The notes: generated from the letters alone by a model not told the origin. Positions 19,860 through 31,885 are shown, counted from the stretch's first letter. The stretch: DNA of 64,000 nucleotides from Chelydra serpentina (GCA_037349315.1 JBAIAC010000008.1:33206001-33270000); one strand, 5' to 3'. Numbers and translations are program-made.

Positions 19860-20845
19860 ATTCACCATATATGTGTCAAATGCACTAATAGTTTAGAGTC
19901 AACCAAAACCACAATTTTTGGCGAATAAACTATTTGGTTGAAAAATTTCACCCAGTTCTACTTGCAAATGTCTTAGAGGTCAGTTTTTGCTATTCCTTTC
20001 TCTGTTGTCTTATTCCTACATGGTACTTTTTTTCTTTCTGCATACCATTGGTGCAATTGCCTCAACTAAAAAGTAAAAGAAGATGAAGTGTAATTCGTTA
20101 TACAAAAGCAATTAAATAGCATCCTGCTGATATCACAGCACAGCTGCAGCAGTAATTGAATGATCAAGTCCTTTCTCTGTATGTAAAATACTAGGGAGCA
20201 AAAAGAACTAAGAGATATAAACAATTTAAGACTACCTTCTTTTTTTCCTTCCTATTCCAACTCCCCAGTAACACCAGTGTTCAAAGATAATGAAAATGGG
20301 ATATAATTTGACCAAAAAGGGTCATTTTAACCCTCTGCTATGATGGCCTCTAATCACTGTTTCACATTCAAGTAATGGAAACATTAATGGTCTTAGCAAC
20401 ATGTGCATTATTGAAAAAAACATTTCTCCTTTTCATAGCTCTATTTATTAGGTTAGGTCCATAATCTAACTGGTTTCAAAACTGTCAATCATCCTCTGGG
20501 GATTTTAAATATCCAGCCCAAAAAACATCCATTTTAATCAAGGAACAAAAATAAAATACCACAATTATAGCTGCTCTCTTCTCTATCTGCAGAGTGTACT
20601 TGCACTTTCATGTAGGTGGACTTGAACTAATAGAGTGAAATTCACATCAGCTCCAGCTCCAGTGTAAACATACCCTATGACTGTAATTATTTTAGCAAGA
20701 TGCACAAGAAACAATGTGACTTTTTCCTAAAAATCTCACTATCAGGAGTTTAACAACAAACAATATTCCCAGATACTGGACCAGATTCAGTTCCAGGTTC
20801 TTCAGTCTTCTCCAAACAGAAACCTGGATACAGGGCCTCCAGTGG
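19860..20845. other. Stretch without recognised genes
   Basis: AT-rich unique DNA. I see no ORF, terminal repeat or RNA gene. Confidence 0.4.
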
Positions 20846-20847
20846 TA

Positions 20848-21770
20848 TCATAAAATCATAGAATATTAGGGGTGGAAGGGACCTTACCAGGTCTTCTAGT
20901 CCAACCCCCTGTTCAAAGCAGGACCCATCCCCAATTTTTGCTGCAGATCCCCGTCAAGGATTGAACTCAAAACCCTGGACGGAAGAATCCCATGCACTGC
21001 TACAGACTAGGGACCGAATGGCTGGGCAGCAGTTCTGCAGAAAAGGACCTGGGGGTTACGGTGGACGAAAAGCTGAATATGAGTCAACAGTGTGCCCTTG
21101 TTGCCAAGAAGGCTAATGGCATTTTGGGTTGTATAAGTAGGGGCATTTCCAGCAGATCGAGGGACGTGATTGTTCCCCTCTATTCGGCACTGGTGAGGCC
21201 TTATTTGGAGTACTGTGTCCAGTTTTGGGCCCCACACTACAAGAAGGATGTGGATAAATTGGAAAGAGTCCAGCGGAGGGCAACAAAAATGATTAGGGGA
21301 CTGGAGCACATGATTTATGAGGAGAGGCTGAGGGAACTGGGATTGTTTAGCCTGCAGAAGAGAAGAATGAGTGGGGGATTTGATAGTTGCTTTCAACTAC
21401 CTGAAAGGGGGTTCCAAAGAGGATGGATCTAGACTGTTCTCAGTGGTAGAAGATGACAGAACAAGGAGTAATGGTCTCAAGTTGCAGAGGGGGAGGTTTA
21501 GGTTGGATATTAGGAAAAACTTTTTCACTAGTAGGGTGGTGAAGCACTGGAATGGGTTACCTAGGGAGGTGGTGGAATCTCCTTCCTTAGAGGTTTTTAA
21601 GGTCAGGCTTGACAAAGCCCTGGCTGGGATGATTTAGTAGGGTTTGGTCCTGCTTCGAGCAGGGGGATGGACTAGATGACCTCCTGAGGTCCCTTCCAAC
21701 CCTGAGATTCTATGATTCTATGATTTAGCAGGCTAATGCTCAAACCACTGAGCTATTCCTCCCTCCTCCC
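20848..21770 (-). mobile_element. tRNA-headed SINE (minus strand), split by a CR1 insertion
   Basis: The left part (20848-20978) is the reverse complement of the CR1-like SINE tail (TCATAGAATATTAGGGGTGG) and body up to CAAAACCCTGG. The right part (21724-21770) is TTTAGCAGGCTAATGCTC, CAAACCACTGAGCTATTCC, the reverse complement of the tRNA-like head with its A box (TAGCTCAGTGG). Together they reconstitute the same order seen uninterrupted at 55864-56046. The gap is filled by 745 bp of CR1. Confidence 0.88.
20979..21723 (+). mobile_element. CR1 LINE, 5'-truncated, inserted in the SINE
   Basis: The insertion holds the C-terminal part of CR1 reverse transcriptase and the 3' end GGGATGGACTAGATGACC … TTCTATGATTCTATGA. 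The coding part includes [37 protein letters not shown] and [13 protein letters not shown]. Near 21365-21371 a frameshift moves the frame (…RRM to [13 protein letters not shown]) before continuing to [18 protein letters not shown] and a stop at about 21637. It is relatively intact and shares the tail type of its SINE host. Confidence 0.9.
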
Positions 21771-21774
21771 CCAC

Positions 21775-22092
21775 CTTTGCCACAGAGAAGGGGTTTGCAA
21801 AAGGTCTGCACACCTCCCTCTCTGCTTAGGAGCCCAGAGTCAGCTAACACAGCTCCAGAGTGACTGGCACTGACTTGTGAAAGGACATTGCCAGGGTACC
21901 TTGGAGATGTGCAGATTCAGTACACCCCCTGGACAGCTCCCACTGGTGAGATTTCAAAGGAAAAGTAAAGCTGCCTTCCCATTTTTTGCCAAATGACACC
22001 TGAGAAAGGGTTTTCGCAAAGGTGGTAAGTGTGCAGGCTGGTGAAGAGGAAGGAGATCTTGTTCCTATATGTAGGATTTAAGTTCAGGTTTG
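21775..22092. other. Stretch without recognised genes
   Basis: Mixed sequence between two nested repeat clusters. Nothing recognised. Confidence 0.4.
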
Positions 22093-22096
22093 GTTA

Positions 22097-23025
22097 GCTA
22101 GTCTACACTTACCGGCTGGATCAGAGGCATCGGATCGATCTTCTGGGTTCAATTTATCGCATCTTGTCTAGACGCGATAAATCGAACCAGGAAGTGCTCT
22201 CCCGTCGACGCTGGTAATCCAGCTCGCCGCGAGGAGTAAGCGCTGTCGACGGGGGAGCCTGCGCACCGCGTGTGGACCACAGGTAACTTCGAACTAAGAG
22301 ACTTCAGCTACGTTATTAACGTAGCTGAAGTTGTGTATCTTATGTGATACAGCATGGCCAGAAGGCAGCAGGAGAGTGATCTAGGATGAGGAGAAGCCTT
22401 ATTCCCTGTAGATTAATTAAAAGCACCTGAAACCAATTAGAGCACCTGAAGCCAGTCACCTGATAAAATCTCCTTGCTTCAATCAGCCAGAGGAGGAGTT
22501 GGAGCAGAGTGAGGAGGAGCTGGAGCAGTTTGGAGGAGTTGAATCAGAGTGGTTTGGTGGTGGAGCAAAGAGCAGTTTGGAGGAGTGAAGCAGAGTGGAT
22601 TGGTGGTGGAACAAATAGCAGTTTGGAGGAAAGTGGAAGAGAGTTTTGAGAAGTGCTGCGGCGGGCTAAGAAGACCAAGATCCTAGGTAAAGGGACACCT
22701 GGCTTGTGCAGAGGGAAGGCAGGAAGCCCCACAAGCTGAAGGTCAGGAGAGGGAAGTAGCCCAGGGGAAAGAATCACTGGTACAAGTGGTTCACCTGCTA
22801 TCATAGGGCCCCTGGGCTGGGACCCGGAGTAGAGGGCGGGCCTGGGTCCCTCCCTCTCCACTCCCCTTCCCTGGGATACTAGTAGGATAGCTGTTACCCC
22901 AGTTCAGGGGCAAGAAATGGCACCCTGAAACCCCCCCACAAGAAGAGAAAGTGCGGGACCCCTCATAGTAGTGCCGGCAATTTGCCACACTTAGTTCGAC
23001 AGGGGGGGTTAGTGTAGACCAGCCC
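22097..23025. mobile_element. Harbinger MITE interrupted by a solo LTR
   Basis: The left part (22097-22342) begins GCTAGTCTACACTTACC and contains the same hairpins as the MITE at 7832-8094 (GACGCGATAAATCG; CCCGTCGACG and GTCGACGGGG). The right part (22990-23025) is CTTAGTTCGACAGGGG and ends GTAGACCAGCCC. Flanking triplets are TTA and TAA, close to the Harbinger target. Removing the LTR and one CTTA restores an element collinear with the 7.8-kb copy. Confidence 0.88.
22343..22989 (+). mobile_element. Solo LTR, 647 bp, inside the Harbinger MITE
   Basis: The insert starts TGTGATACAGCATGGCC and ends GCAATTTGCCACA, giving TG…CA ends with TGTG/CACA symmetry. It is flanked by the 4-bp duplication CTTA (22339-22342 and 22990-22993). 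Its interior has a repetitive GGAGGAGTTGGAGCAGAG purine-rich stretch and CCCCTGGGCTGGGACCCGG near the 3' end. No internal region remains, so it is a product of LTR-LTR recombination. Gypsy-like or gamma-retrovirus-like origins both fit a 4-bp duplication. Confidence 0.82.
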
Positions 23026-23029
23026 TAAG

Positions 23030-24570
23030 ATATGTAAGCTACATTTTGAGTGTGTTCTTATTGTTTTTACCCATTCATGTGCAATATGCAATACAGAGAA
23101 TGCAAAAAATGTAAGCAATACAAGTGGGAGAATGCCCGTAAAGGCATTTTCTGAGAGAGATGCAAACTACTTCAGTCTGCTCAATTTGACAGATGAATTG
23201 GCATTAGCTGAAGAGTGATGGGGCCAGGTTTTCAGCTGCTATGTTGGTGTAGCTCCATTAACTTCAGTAGTGCTATAATAATTTGCACTAGCTAAGGATC
23301 TGGCCCCTAGTGTTTAATATCTGATTACATTGGTGCAGTGTTTCTTGTGGTTTTGATCCAGTTCAAGAATACCATTCATGGCTAAGTAACCACTGAGATG
23401 GGGTTTATTACAATTTGCAGCTGTACTGTGTAACAAAGCTACCATCGAATAATTTATTTGCTATTGGCTTTTCAAAAATTGTTGCCAAAAGACCTTTGTT
23501 CTTATTTGGAATTAGCTCTCTTTTAGTTTAGAGCATAAATAAAAAGGATCTGAAACTGAGATATTTATAGCTTTTGCCATTCTATAGATCAAACATGGTT
23601 CTGTTGAATTAATAAACTTCTCACATTTTCCAGCTTTGCTAGGCAAATACTGTATATATAGTAGGAATAAGTCTGTAAACATTTATGATAAATGGTAAAA
23701 AATAAAATAATTTTAAAAGTGTCTCCATGGACTGACAGGTTACATACAAAGCTTCGGTTTGAAATGTTTTGAAATATCTGTGGTTTAAATCCTAAATACC
23801 CTAAGTTCATAAAAAAAATTAGGAAGGACATGGCATAATAAAAACTAATAAAGAATAGCTACAGAGCAAACTTGCTAGCTATTTTTCAAATCTAAATGTC
23901 TCTGCCATTTCAAAGTATGTACTTCCCCCTCTCTCTCCTCTCCAACATACTAAAAAGCAGCACCCTTCATTAAGGAATTTATCCTGATCGCAGATGCATC
24001 ACCTACACTGAAATGATCTCTGTTCCTGCAGAAAAGTTGCTCGACTGGGGCACTGCAGGCTTCTAAAACACATTTAAAGTCAGATAAGTGCAATATGTCT
24101 AACATGCTTGTGTTTAAAAGCAATAAAGATATGACATGGCTTGGCCTGATAGTTTTAACTCTATGCACCTGTGTTTTATATACCTGACTGCAAGTAGAGT
24201 ATCTTTTTAAAAGCACATTTCTGGTGCACTATGCAACACATTGCATGTATTTACCATACAAGTCTCCTTAGACACACAGAGCTAAAACCCAATGTAGGGG
24301 GTATGTATAGGTTGAGAAGGACTGAATTACCTAGGACATCTATGCAGATGAGCCATGAAAGGTAGAGGGGTGGAGAGGCAGAAGCAGCTTAGGATTCCAT
24401 CTGCCCCCACACTCAAGTCTCAAATACCTGCCTCAGGCAAAGCCCTTCTACTCAGGCTTTGCTTGTGGGATCATGATTTAGATGATTAAGCTTTCCTTTG
24501 ATTAAAAATGAACCCTTTGAATCAGGGAGATGAGATGTTCACATACATTCTCAATTGTCATCAATTCAAC
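23030..24570. other. Stretch without recognised genes
   Basis: AT-rich unique DNA. A degenerate old repeat with GATCTGGCCCC and ATTAACTTCAGTAG words lies at 23220-23315. ORFs of up to 88 codons on the minus strand have no recognisable content. Confidence 0.4.
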
Positions 24571-24573
24571 ATA

Positions 24574-24783
24574 CAGGGGAGTCGCATCTTACGCGGGGGT
24601 TAGGTTCTAAAGTCAGCACGTAAGGCGAAAACCGCGTATAGTCAAACTCTTAGTGAGTAGAATGGCAGGCGGAATCGCCGGCACTACAGGTACAGTATTT
24701 TGTTGTTTTTCTCTTTTTTTTTTTGCTGAGCGCGTATAGTTGAATTCGCGTAAGTTAAATGCGCGTGTGATGCGACTCCCCTG
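24574..24783. mobile_element. Tc1/mariner-type MITE, 210 bp
   Basis: Termini CAGGGGAGTCGCATCTTACG and its inverted partner CGCGTGTGATGCGACTCCCC (then TG) give inverted repeats of about 15 bp plus further pairing. The element is flanked by TA on each side (24572-24573, 24784-24785). CpG-rich words (AACCGCGTATAG, GAGCGCGTATAG) contrast with the AT-rich flanks. No coding capacity. Confidence 0.8.
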
Positions 24784-24789
24784 TACTGT

Positions 24790-26400
24790 GTTGTACTGTG
24801 ACTCAAGGAAAAACGCACTTGGTAGGATTAGCCTGGATTCTTCAAACCACACGCTGCCATTTTGCCTCTTTCCTAGCCCACGCTCATTCTAGTATTCCCC
24901 AACTGGCAAAGCAATCATTTATTCCTGCTCCTCTCACTTACACTCAGGTATCAAATACCAACACAACAGACTTGATCCTACAGGGATGCACATCCAGCAA
25001 GGTAAGAACACAGAGCACAGGCAAACCTATCCCTGCATTAAATGAAAAAACTACTGTGCAGCCATCTATTTACTTCTACCTGGTAACAGAATTGAGGCCA
25101 AAGAAGAGAGCCTGTAACTAAGTGCTTCAGAAGTATGATGTAGATATCACCTACATCTGCATCTCCTCAAACATATCCACCCTCTATCCATATCCTACCA
25201 CTTTGTTACCATGCATTCTTATGGGAAAGGTAGTGGGTGAGAAAAGGCCTTGGGGCTCACTTTTTTACAGTGAAGACTATGCCTAGTGTTTCAAGTCTAT
25301 TGCATGTAGCTTCCACTATCACTTGTGCTGGAAAGTAACAACCTTGCATTCCCTACTGCACACAACACAAGGGCCTGTGGGGTCTAGGTCAAAGTGTTAA
25401 AACCTTTTTGTTTCCTCAACTAGAAGTTGGAACAACAGTCTGAAGCTTTAAAAAACAATCTGTGGGACAAATTCTGCTTTCATTTATGATGGTGTTAATC
25501 TGGAGTTATTTCAGGTTATCTGAGGAAAATAGAGTTATTTCAGATTTCCACCAGTATAACAGCAGAATTTGGTCTGGTTCACCCAATATAAAATGTTATG
25601 TAGCGCTCTTGGGGTTTGGAGAGGTTTTGAAGACAAGGAAGGAGGTTTGTGGGGCAGGCAACTTGTGCAAATCAAATTTCAGCCAGATGTAATTAGAAAA
25701 AATAATGTACAATCTCTTAAAAATCATAGTTTATCATAGAAACTGACAAGACCCTTCACTGTGTGACAATGCTGGGTGCTATACTAATACTTTAAGACCA
25801 AAAGGCTTAATATCAGTATCTTTCTAGGAAGTGTATAGCAGGCTGGTGGAAAATCAGGAGTGGATGATATCTGCAAGCAGAAGGATTAGCAATGGTTCTT
25901 CTGTGAGAAAACATTGAGGGTTACTTATATTTAACAAAGGAACTCAGATTACTTGTCTGCAAAATATATCTAGGGGAAGAAAATTAATGAATAAATTAGA
26001 AATGGATACCAATCATTCTTTTTCACTCCCTTGTGAGGATTATGTATAAAATATATATTTCCAGGAGCATAGAATAAGGTAAAAAGAATACATTTAAAAC
26101 TGATGTGTAATAGGGAATCCCCTGAAACCTAATTGAACTGCTCCCCCTTGAATCCTCACTTCCTCCACAGAGACCTGCAGCAGCACCACACACAACAGAC
26201 AAATGAATGTGCACACATCTAGACTCCTCTGATACTGGGCACTCACTTGACGTCTCATACGTGCTGATACTGTATGATACTCTGTCTGGATGAACACTTG
26301 CTGCTGAAGTCATTATTCAGGCAAAATTCCCATTAATTTTAGTGGAAGTTTTGCCAAAGTGAGGAATCCAGGATCAAAGTCACTGGCAGTTGAGAGTCCT
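24790..26400. other. Stretch without recognised genes
   Basis: AT-rich unique DNA. Possible degenerate old palindromic repeats near 25450-25580 and 26310-26380. No credible ORF. Confidence 0.4.
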
Positions 26401-26404
26401 TGAC

Positions 26405-26515
26405 ATTTTTAGAGGGTTAGACCCTAAGATTGTAAACTACCTGTGGCAAGTCTTTGATTATATTTGTACAGCACAATGCACACCTGTGGTGTTCATAAAT
26501 AATAATCCATAGTAG
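26405..26515. repeat. Old dispersed repeat, second copy
   Basis: Words GACCCTAAGATTGTAAACTAC, then TTTGTACAGCACAATGCACA and CATAAATAATAAT follow the same order as the family member at 19305 and the inverted copy at 29935. Confidence 0.4.
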
Positions 26516-26519
26516 AATA

Positions 26520-27580
26520 TTTATGTTGGTTGGAGAAGTCTCCTGCTATTGGAAAATATTTTCTATAAGAATCTAGTCTTACATTATTTTTCAGCTGTAT
26601 ATCAATGAAACTCGTATATTTTTATTAATTAGGTCACTATTGTAAAATAAAACCAACTGAATTTAATGTTTTTGTTGTCTTTCCTCTTGTTATTTATTTT
26701 CCAAAGTTCTTTCTCCCTGGTATGCAGCACCTCTGAAAATCAGGTCACTTATTCTGGGGGACTAAATGACAGAGTTAGACAGCTATGTACAGCTACCCTA
26801 CTTTGAAAAGTATTGCCTAAGTTATTTGCCTGAGGACATACAGAATCAGTGGCAGTTTCATGAATAGAAACAATGGCTCCTGACTGCATGCCCAGTGCAG
26901 TATGGCTTACAGACCATAAAAACATTTGCATGTGAAAATGCACACAGTTCATTTTGTGGGTATAATAAAATCACAAACACACCTGTATGTCATTATCGCC
27001 TACAAACCACTTCCACAAAGAGATATTTCTTTAGAATTATGGCACAAAAATGTTTGTTTTATGACATGCATCAGTAAGGTGTGTTAAATTATAGGCAGTT
27101 ATACCAAACAGCAACAAATTTGTATTGCAGTAATTTAAAATAGGATATACATTTATTTACTTTCTCTGACTCTGGGCTTCTATATAGTATTTGAAATATC
27201 ACAAACTGCTATCAATAATAGCTTTAAAATGCTAACTTTACCTTACAAACGTATTTTTCAGATACACGATTTGTACATTATCAGAAATTCTCCCTCTTTT
27301 TGAGCATCCAAGATGATTGCTCAAGGAAAGTTAGGTGCAGTTTTCTTATAAAGAAATAATTGCTATTTTGTGGATACAATTACCAACTGTAATATTCAAT
27401 ACTATAGGAAAGCTAATGATTATGGTTATGTCCAGTAACTAGATACGCATCCAAACAGCCCTAAATTTTTAGAGTATTTGAAATGTGAATCCAGGTATAA
27501 ATTTTATAGCTTGGACCCATCTCTAATACTTATGCAGGATACATTTTAATAGTCCACCTCCATAGCTTTAACAGCTGCCC
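26520..27580. other. Stretch without recognised genes
   Basis: AT-rich unique DNA without ORFs, termini or RNA genes that I can support. Confidence 0.4.
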
Positions 27581-27588
27581 CTCATAAG

Positions 27589-28203
27589 TAAGGCTACATT
27601 TTAGTCATGAGTACTTTTAGTAAAAGTCACGTACAGGTCATAGGCAGTAAACAATGGCTTTTACTATATACTCCTAACTAAAACTTGGGTGGGGGGCCAC
27701 AGGTGCTGCGGGGGGTGGCCCAGGACCCCACTGGTGCTTGGGGGGGTAAAGCGCAGGCCACAGCGCATGGCTATGGACCCCCGTTAGTGGTGGGAGGTGG
27801 TTTGATGGGGCTGGCAGGGGCTCCCTACCCGGCTCCATATGTCCCTGCAGCTCCTAGGTACAGAGGGGCCAGGGGGCTCTGCATGCTGCTCCCGCCACCA
27901 GTGCTGGCTACACAGCTCCCATTGGCCGGGAACCACAGTCACTGGAGCTGGGGGGCAGGGCCTGCAGGCGGGGGTAGCACATGGGGCCCCCTGGCCTCTC
28001 TGCCTAGCAGCTGCAGAGCCATGCCAGTCGGAGCCAGGGAGCTCTCTCCCCCCCTCCCGAGGTAAACGCCCTCCCCACATCCCTCAACCTCCTGCCCCTA
28101 GCCCTGAGCCCTCTCCCACACCCAAACTGCTGCCGCTGGAGAAGTCACAGAGATCACAGAAAGTCACGGAATCCATGACCTCCGAGACAGACTCACAGCC
28201 TTA
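27589..28203. mobile_element. hAT-type non-autonomous DNA transposon, 615 bp
   Basis: The unit starts TAAGGCTACATTTTAGTCATG and ends CTCACAGCCTTA, and is bracketed by the identical 8-bp word CTCATAAG (27581-27588 and 28204-28211). A sub-terminal ACTTTTAGTAAAAGT palindrome and a GTCACGGAATCCATGAC palindrome flank a GC-rich core. Open frames over the core are compositional. The 8-bp duplication identifies it as hAT. Confidence 0.82.
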
Positions 28204-28211
28204 CTCATAAG

Positions 28212-29930
28212 TGCTTATTAGATGAATCTGCCAACATATATGAGATGTATCCTTAAATTATACATATGTGAAATATATATGATTCTGGGTTTTCTCTGTT
28301 TGGCTCTCCCTTATCATACCCGACTTTAACCTGAAAGTCAGTCCCAGTTGATTTCTTTTTACTTTATTTTTACATTGAAGGTCACCATTTACTACTTTTC
28401 CATCTTCACTCAGACCTGCTGTATATGCATTGACCATTGCTGAGCCTTACTTCTAGTAACGATGATGGGATATATGCATTAGCCCCACTGGGATGACTAT
28501 TCAGGCTGTCTTCTGAGCTATCCTGCAAAGTGAGCTGAAAGAAAAAAGGCCTGTAAGATTCTGCATGCTATATCTACTGTGAAAGACAGTGAAAAAAGGC
28601 CCAATGATATTAATTATTTGTATTATGCATATAGGGTGGAATTCTGGCACCACTGAATCAACAGGAGTTTTGCTGTTGACTTCAATTGAGCCAGGATTTC
28701 ATCCACAATTTACAGTGTGGCATGCAATGAGCATTAAAATAAAGCTATGACAAGCACCATAGTTACTTACTGTTTTCACCCCAGTCCTGAAAACACTTGC
28801 ACAACTGCTTAATTTTCTGTACTTGAGTAGCTCTATTGAAATCACTACTCGTGCTCACAGAATTAAGTGTGTGTGTAAGAGTTTACAGAATTAACATCCA
28901 GGTGCATTAGCCACTTTTCAAATGTAAGTTGAAAGCTCCAATAATTTTTGCTGTTATTCAAAATAGTAAGACAGCCAAGTCAACACTATACATTTATCAT
29001 TTGCAAAATTATGGTTTAAAATAATGCCTTATTTCATTAGAGCATAAAAAACATCATATCAAATGTCAAATACTGATGGCTTGCTTTTCTGTAACTAAAA
29101 TATGCCAATTGAAAATGTTGTCCAAAAATTGTCATCTGGGCTGAGCATAGGCATGCCAAATTTAAGCCCAATGAGAATTAAAATGAGATTTAATAATAGA
29201 AACACTGTCAGATCCTTAAATATACCAGAGCTTCCAGGCACAGTTATACTACTAGCAACAGTTGTTTGCAGATGTTCTTGTCATTTTAATCATCTAGTTA
29301 ACAGAATTAGCAATGATCCACAGTTGTCTTTAGTATTCTGTTCACAAACTGTTGTTTTGAAAAGATGAGGACAGTCATGACAGTTTAATAGAAAAACTTT
29401 AGATCTTTTTTAAAAATTATCACTTATAGTATTTAATGTGAAGTGCTGATAAAATTGTATTAAAATTTTTCTTTTAGGAACATTTTCCTTCTGTTTTACT
29501 GCAATTTTTATCCCAAAGGAAAATTAGAATAGTTACTTTACACCACTGTTATTACCAGATATGCTTTCATAGTAATGCACTTATTATCTATTTCCAAGTT
29601 ATCTCTTATATGCATTACAGTTGTTACATGTAGTGTTATCAGTTATATATCAAGCACATCTTTAAAAGCCTGTAAAGATGTGACTGAGAATTAAAAAGGT
29701 CCCCCAATAGATTTAGACAAATAATGTGAAACTGTCATCTAAATGAAACACAAATTATTGTTTTACTGATAGAAATAATTTATTTTTGCCTAATCTAGAT
29801 TTTGCTTGTTAAAGAGTCTAAGATGCCTTCCTGATATGCAGTCAGTGGCCAATAGAGACCATATATTCTAAAAAATATGGTCAAAATTTTCTAACTTGAC
29901 TGCTCAAGTTGGTCACCTAAATCATCTTTT
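28212..29930. other. Stretch without recognised genes, possibly conserved non-coding
   Basis: AT-rich unique DNA. The part at 29095-29370 has an open frame of 88 codons and non-repetitive, balanced composition, which could be chance or conserved non-coding sequence. Old palindromic repeat words (CTGTTGACTTCAATTGAGCC) occur near 28675. Confidence 0.35.
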
Positions 29931-29934
29931 AGAC

Positions 29935-30068
29935 ACCTATTACTATTATTATTAATCATGATTATTACAGTAGTTCTTAAGGATCAACCAAGAATGGGAC
30001 CCCATTGTGCCAGGCACTGTGTACGCACAGAGTAGCAAACAGACCCTGCCCCTAAGAGCTTACAAACA
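29935..30068. repeat. Old dispersed repeat, inverted copy
   Basis: Reads GACCCCATTGTGCCAGGCACT (first 20 shown in context) then CAAACAGACCCTGCCCC and AAGAGCTTACAAAC. This is a familiar ancient amniote repeat; the copies near 19.3 and 26.4 kb read the opposite way. Confidence 0.45.
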
Positions 30069-30394
30069 GACTGGTTTTGGGAGGAGCCAAGAACCTGCCA
30101 CTGCCATAAATCTGAATAGCAGTTGAGTGTTCAACACCTCTTACAGCCAACCTACTTCTTTGGCTGTCCAACTTCAGGTGCCAACCTTTGAACATGTAGG
30201 CCATTGGCTTGTAGTGCTAAAATTAAAGTAACACATAAAAGTGCTCTTGCTAATTTCTTTGTCCATGTCTTAAACAAAATACCAGTTCGGTACTACAATT
30301 GCAAGACTAATGCACCCTTAATTCTGATTGCAGTATCCTCAGCACATCACAGATTGTGTACTTAGGTCCCACTTCATTAAGATATTTAAATGTG

Positions 30395-30485
30395 TGCATA
30401 ATTTTAAGTGTGTGTGTAGTCCCACTGACTTCAATGGGAAAACGCATGCTGAAAATTACATATGTGCTTAAATGAAGCCCTAATC
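30395..30485. repeat. Old palindromic MITE-like repeat (TTCAATGGG family)
   Basis: Half-palindromic: TAATTTTAAGTGTGTGTG, centre CCCACTGACTTCAATGGG, then CTGAAAATTACATATGTGC. Related words around a similar centre occur at about 33.8, 37.6, 40.25 and 41.6 kb. Confidence 0.45.
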
Positions 30486-31173
30486 TCTTAGAAGAGTCTC
30501 AAATTCTTTAAGTACTAAACTTTTGAAAAATTACCTCTCTCTCTAAACTGTTTATATCATTACACACTTGATCTGCTGTAGGATTTACAAAGTGCCACGT
30601 GGGAACTGAACTAGATTGGTGTGCATTTGGCAAACCACATCAATGAGACGAGAGATTCTTTGCAACACTTCTGTGATCTGACATAACTAACCAGCTGAGG
30701 GACAATGAAGAGTTTGAATGCAAGGAGTAATCAAATTAAGTTGACCACACTGATATTAGTTTGTTTGGCCAATTATCAAAACTACACTATGTACAGTGCT
30801 TTAGTATAAAATAGCTTTTCTTCTTTATTTAAACTACACCAACTCAGGCAGCCTAAAGAAGCACCACTCCAGAAGGCAGAGATGTGTAAGGCATGTTTTT
30901 CATTAAAGTATCTAATAGATATATGTAGAGCTAGAGAGATTTGGGATTTTTAATAGCAGATCTGCAGAATACAGCTACAGGCTCTTCACCAGCAGCAATT
31001 CCAAGAAGCCTCCTCATGCAGGCGGGCACAACCCCCGAGGGAATGTCAGCAACTCCTACCTACTTCCAAAGGGGACTAGATGTGCTCCCCACTGCATTGA
31101 TTTTGGCCTACAGATAGTGCAGGAGTGGGTGGGGCCATGGCCTTGTTCCCTTTGAGGAGTCTAATGCCTCACA

Positions 31174-31405
31174 CTAAGGCTATGTCTACAGTAGCACAGG
31201 TGATAACATGGGCTAGCTGTGCTGAGTACAGGCCTGCCTAAACACCATGTGTTCAAGGTGGCGAGCCTGTGTCAATGCTCACTTCTGCCTGTGCAACCAT
31301 GGTTACACTACTATTTTTTAGTGTGCTAGCTCAATGAGAGTTAATGTGAATATGTCTACATGAACTGGGAATCACACCCCTACCTCCAAGTATAGACACA
31401 CCCCT
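31174..31405. mobile_element. Harbinger-like MITE
   Basis: Starts TAAGGCTATGTCTACAGTAG and ends near AGTATAGACACACCCC, with an internal palindromic organisation (GGCTAGCTGTGCTG … TTAGTGTGCTAGCTC). A related element, split by another repeat, is at 40292-40686. The 3-bp target duplication is not exact. Confidence 0.5.
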
Positions 31406-31421
31406 AGTGTTGCTACATACC

Positions 31422-31748
31422 AAGGATGGCCAAACTTACTGACTGTCCAAGCCACATACAATAATCTTCAGAATTTCAAGAGCCAGGGCACTCCTGCCAA
31501 GGGTCAGGGCTTCTGCCCCATGGGGAGGATGAGTTCGGGGCTCCAGGTGACACATTGCGGGGGGGGGGGGGGAATGTGGAGTCATTTCTCCCCACCCAGA
31601 GTTTTGCCAGGGTTTTCTGGCCCTGCTCAGTCACCTGGTGCATGGCAGCTGCTGGAGCGGGCAAGGTGGAAGCTGAAGCCATGAGGACAGGCAGCAGCAA
31701 AGAGCTGGGAGTTGCAGGGAGAGCCGCTGCTTTTGCCACTGTCTCTCC
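31422..31748. repeat. GC-rich hAT-like fragment with a poly(G) run
   Basis: Begins with GGATGGCCAAACTTACTGAC, a start I associate with dispersed GC-rich turtle MITEs, and contains an uninterrupted G run of about 14 at 31559-31572. Ends and target duplication not resolved. Confidence 0.4.
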
Positions 31749-31885
31749 CAGGGCCAGTGCAAGGATATTTCACGCCCTAGGCAAAACTTTCACCTTGCGC
31801 CCCACCCTCCGGCCGGGGGAGCCCTGTGGCAGCTCCCCACCCACCCCTCCACCCTGCGGCATCCCCCCTGCGGCAGCATCGACCT
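31749..31885. repeat. hAT MITE fragment (CAGGGCCAGTGCAAGG terminus)
   Basis: Starts CAGGGCCAGTGCAAGGATAT, close to the terminus CAGGGCTGGTGCAAGG of the element ending at 39284. Only one end is visible, so it is truncated. Confidence 0.45.
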
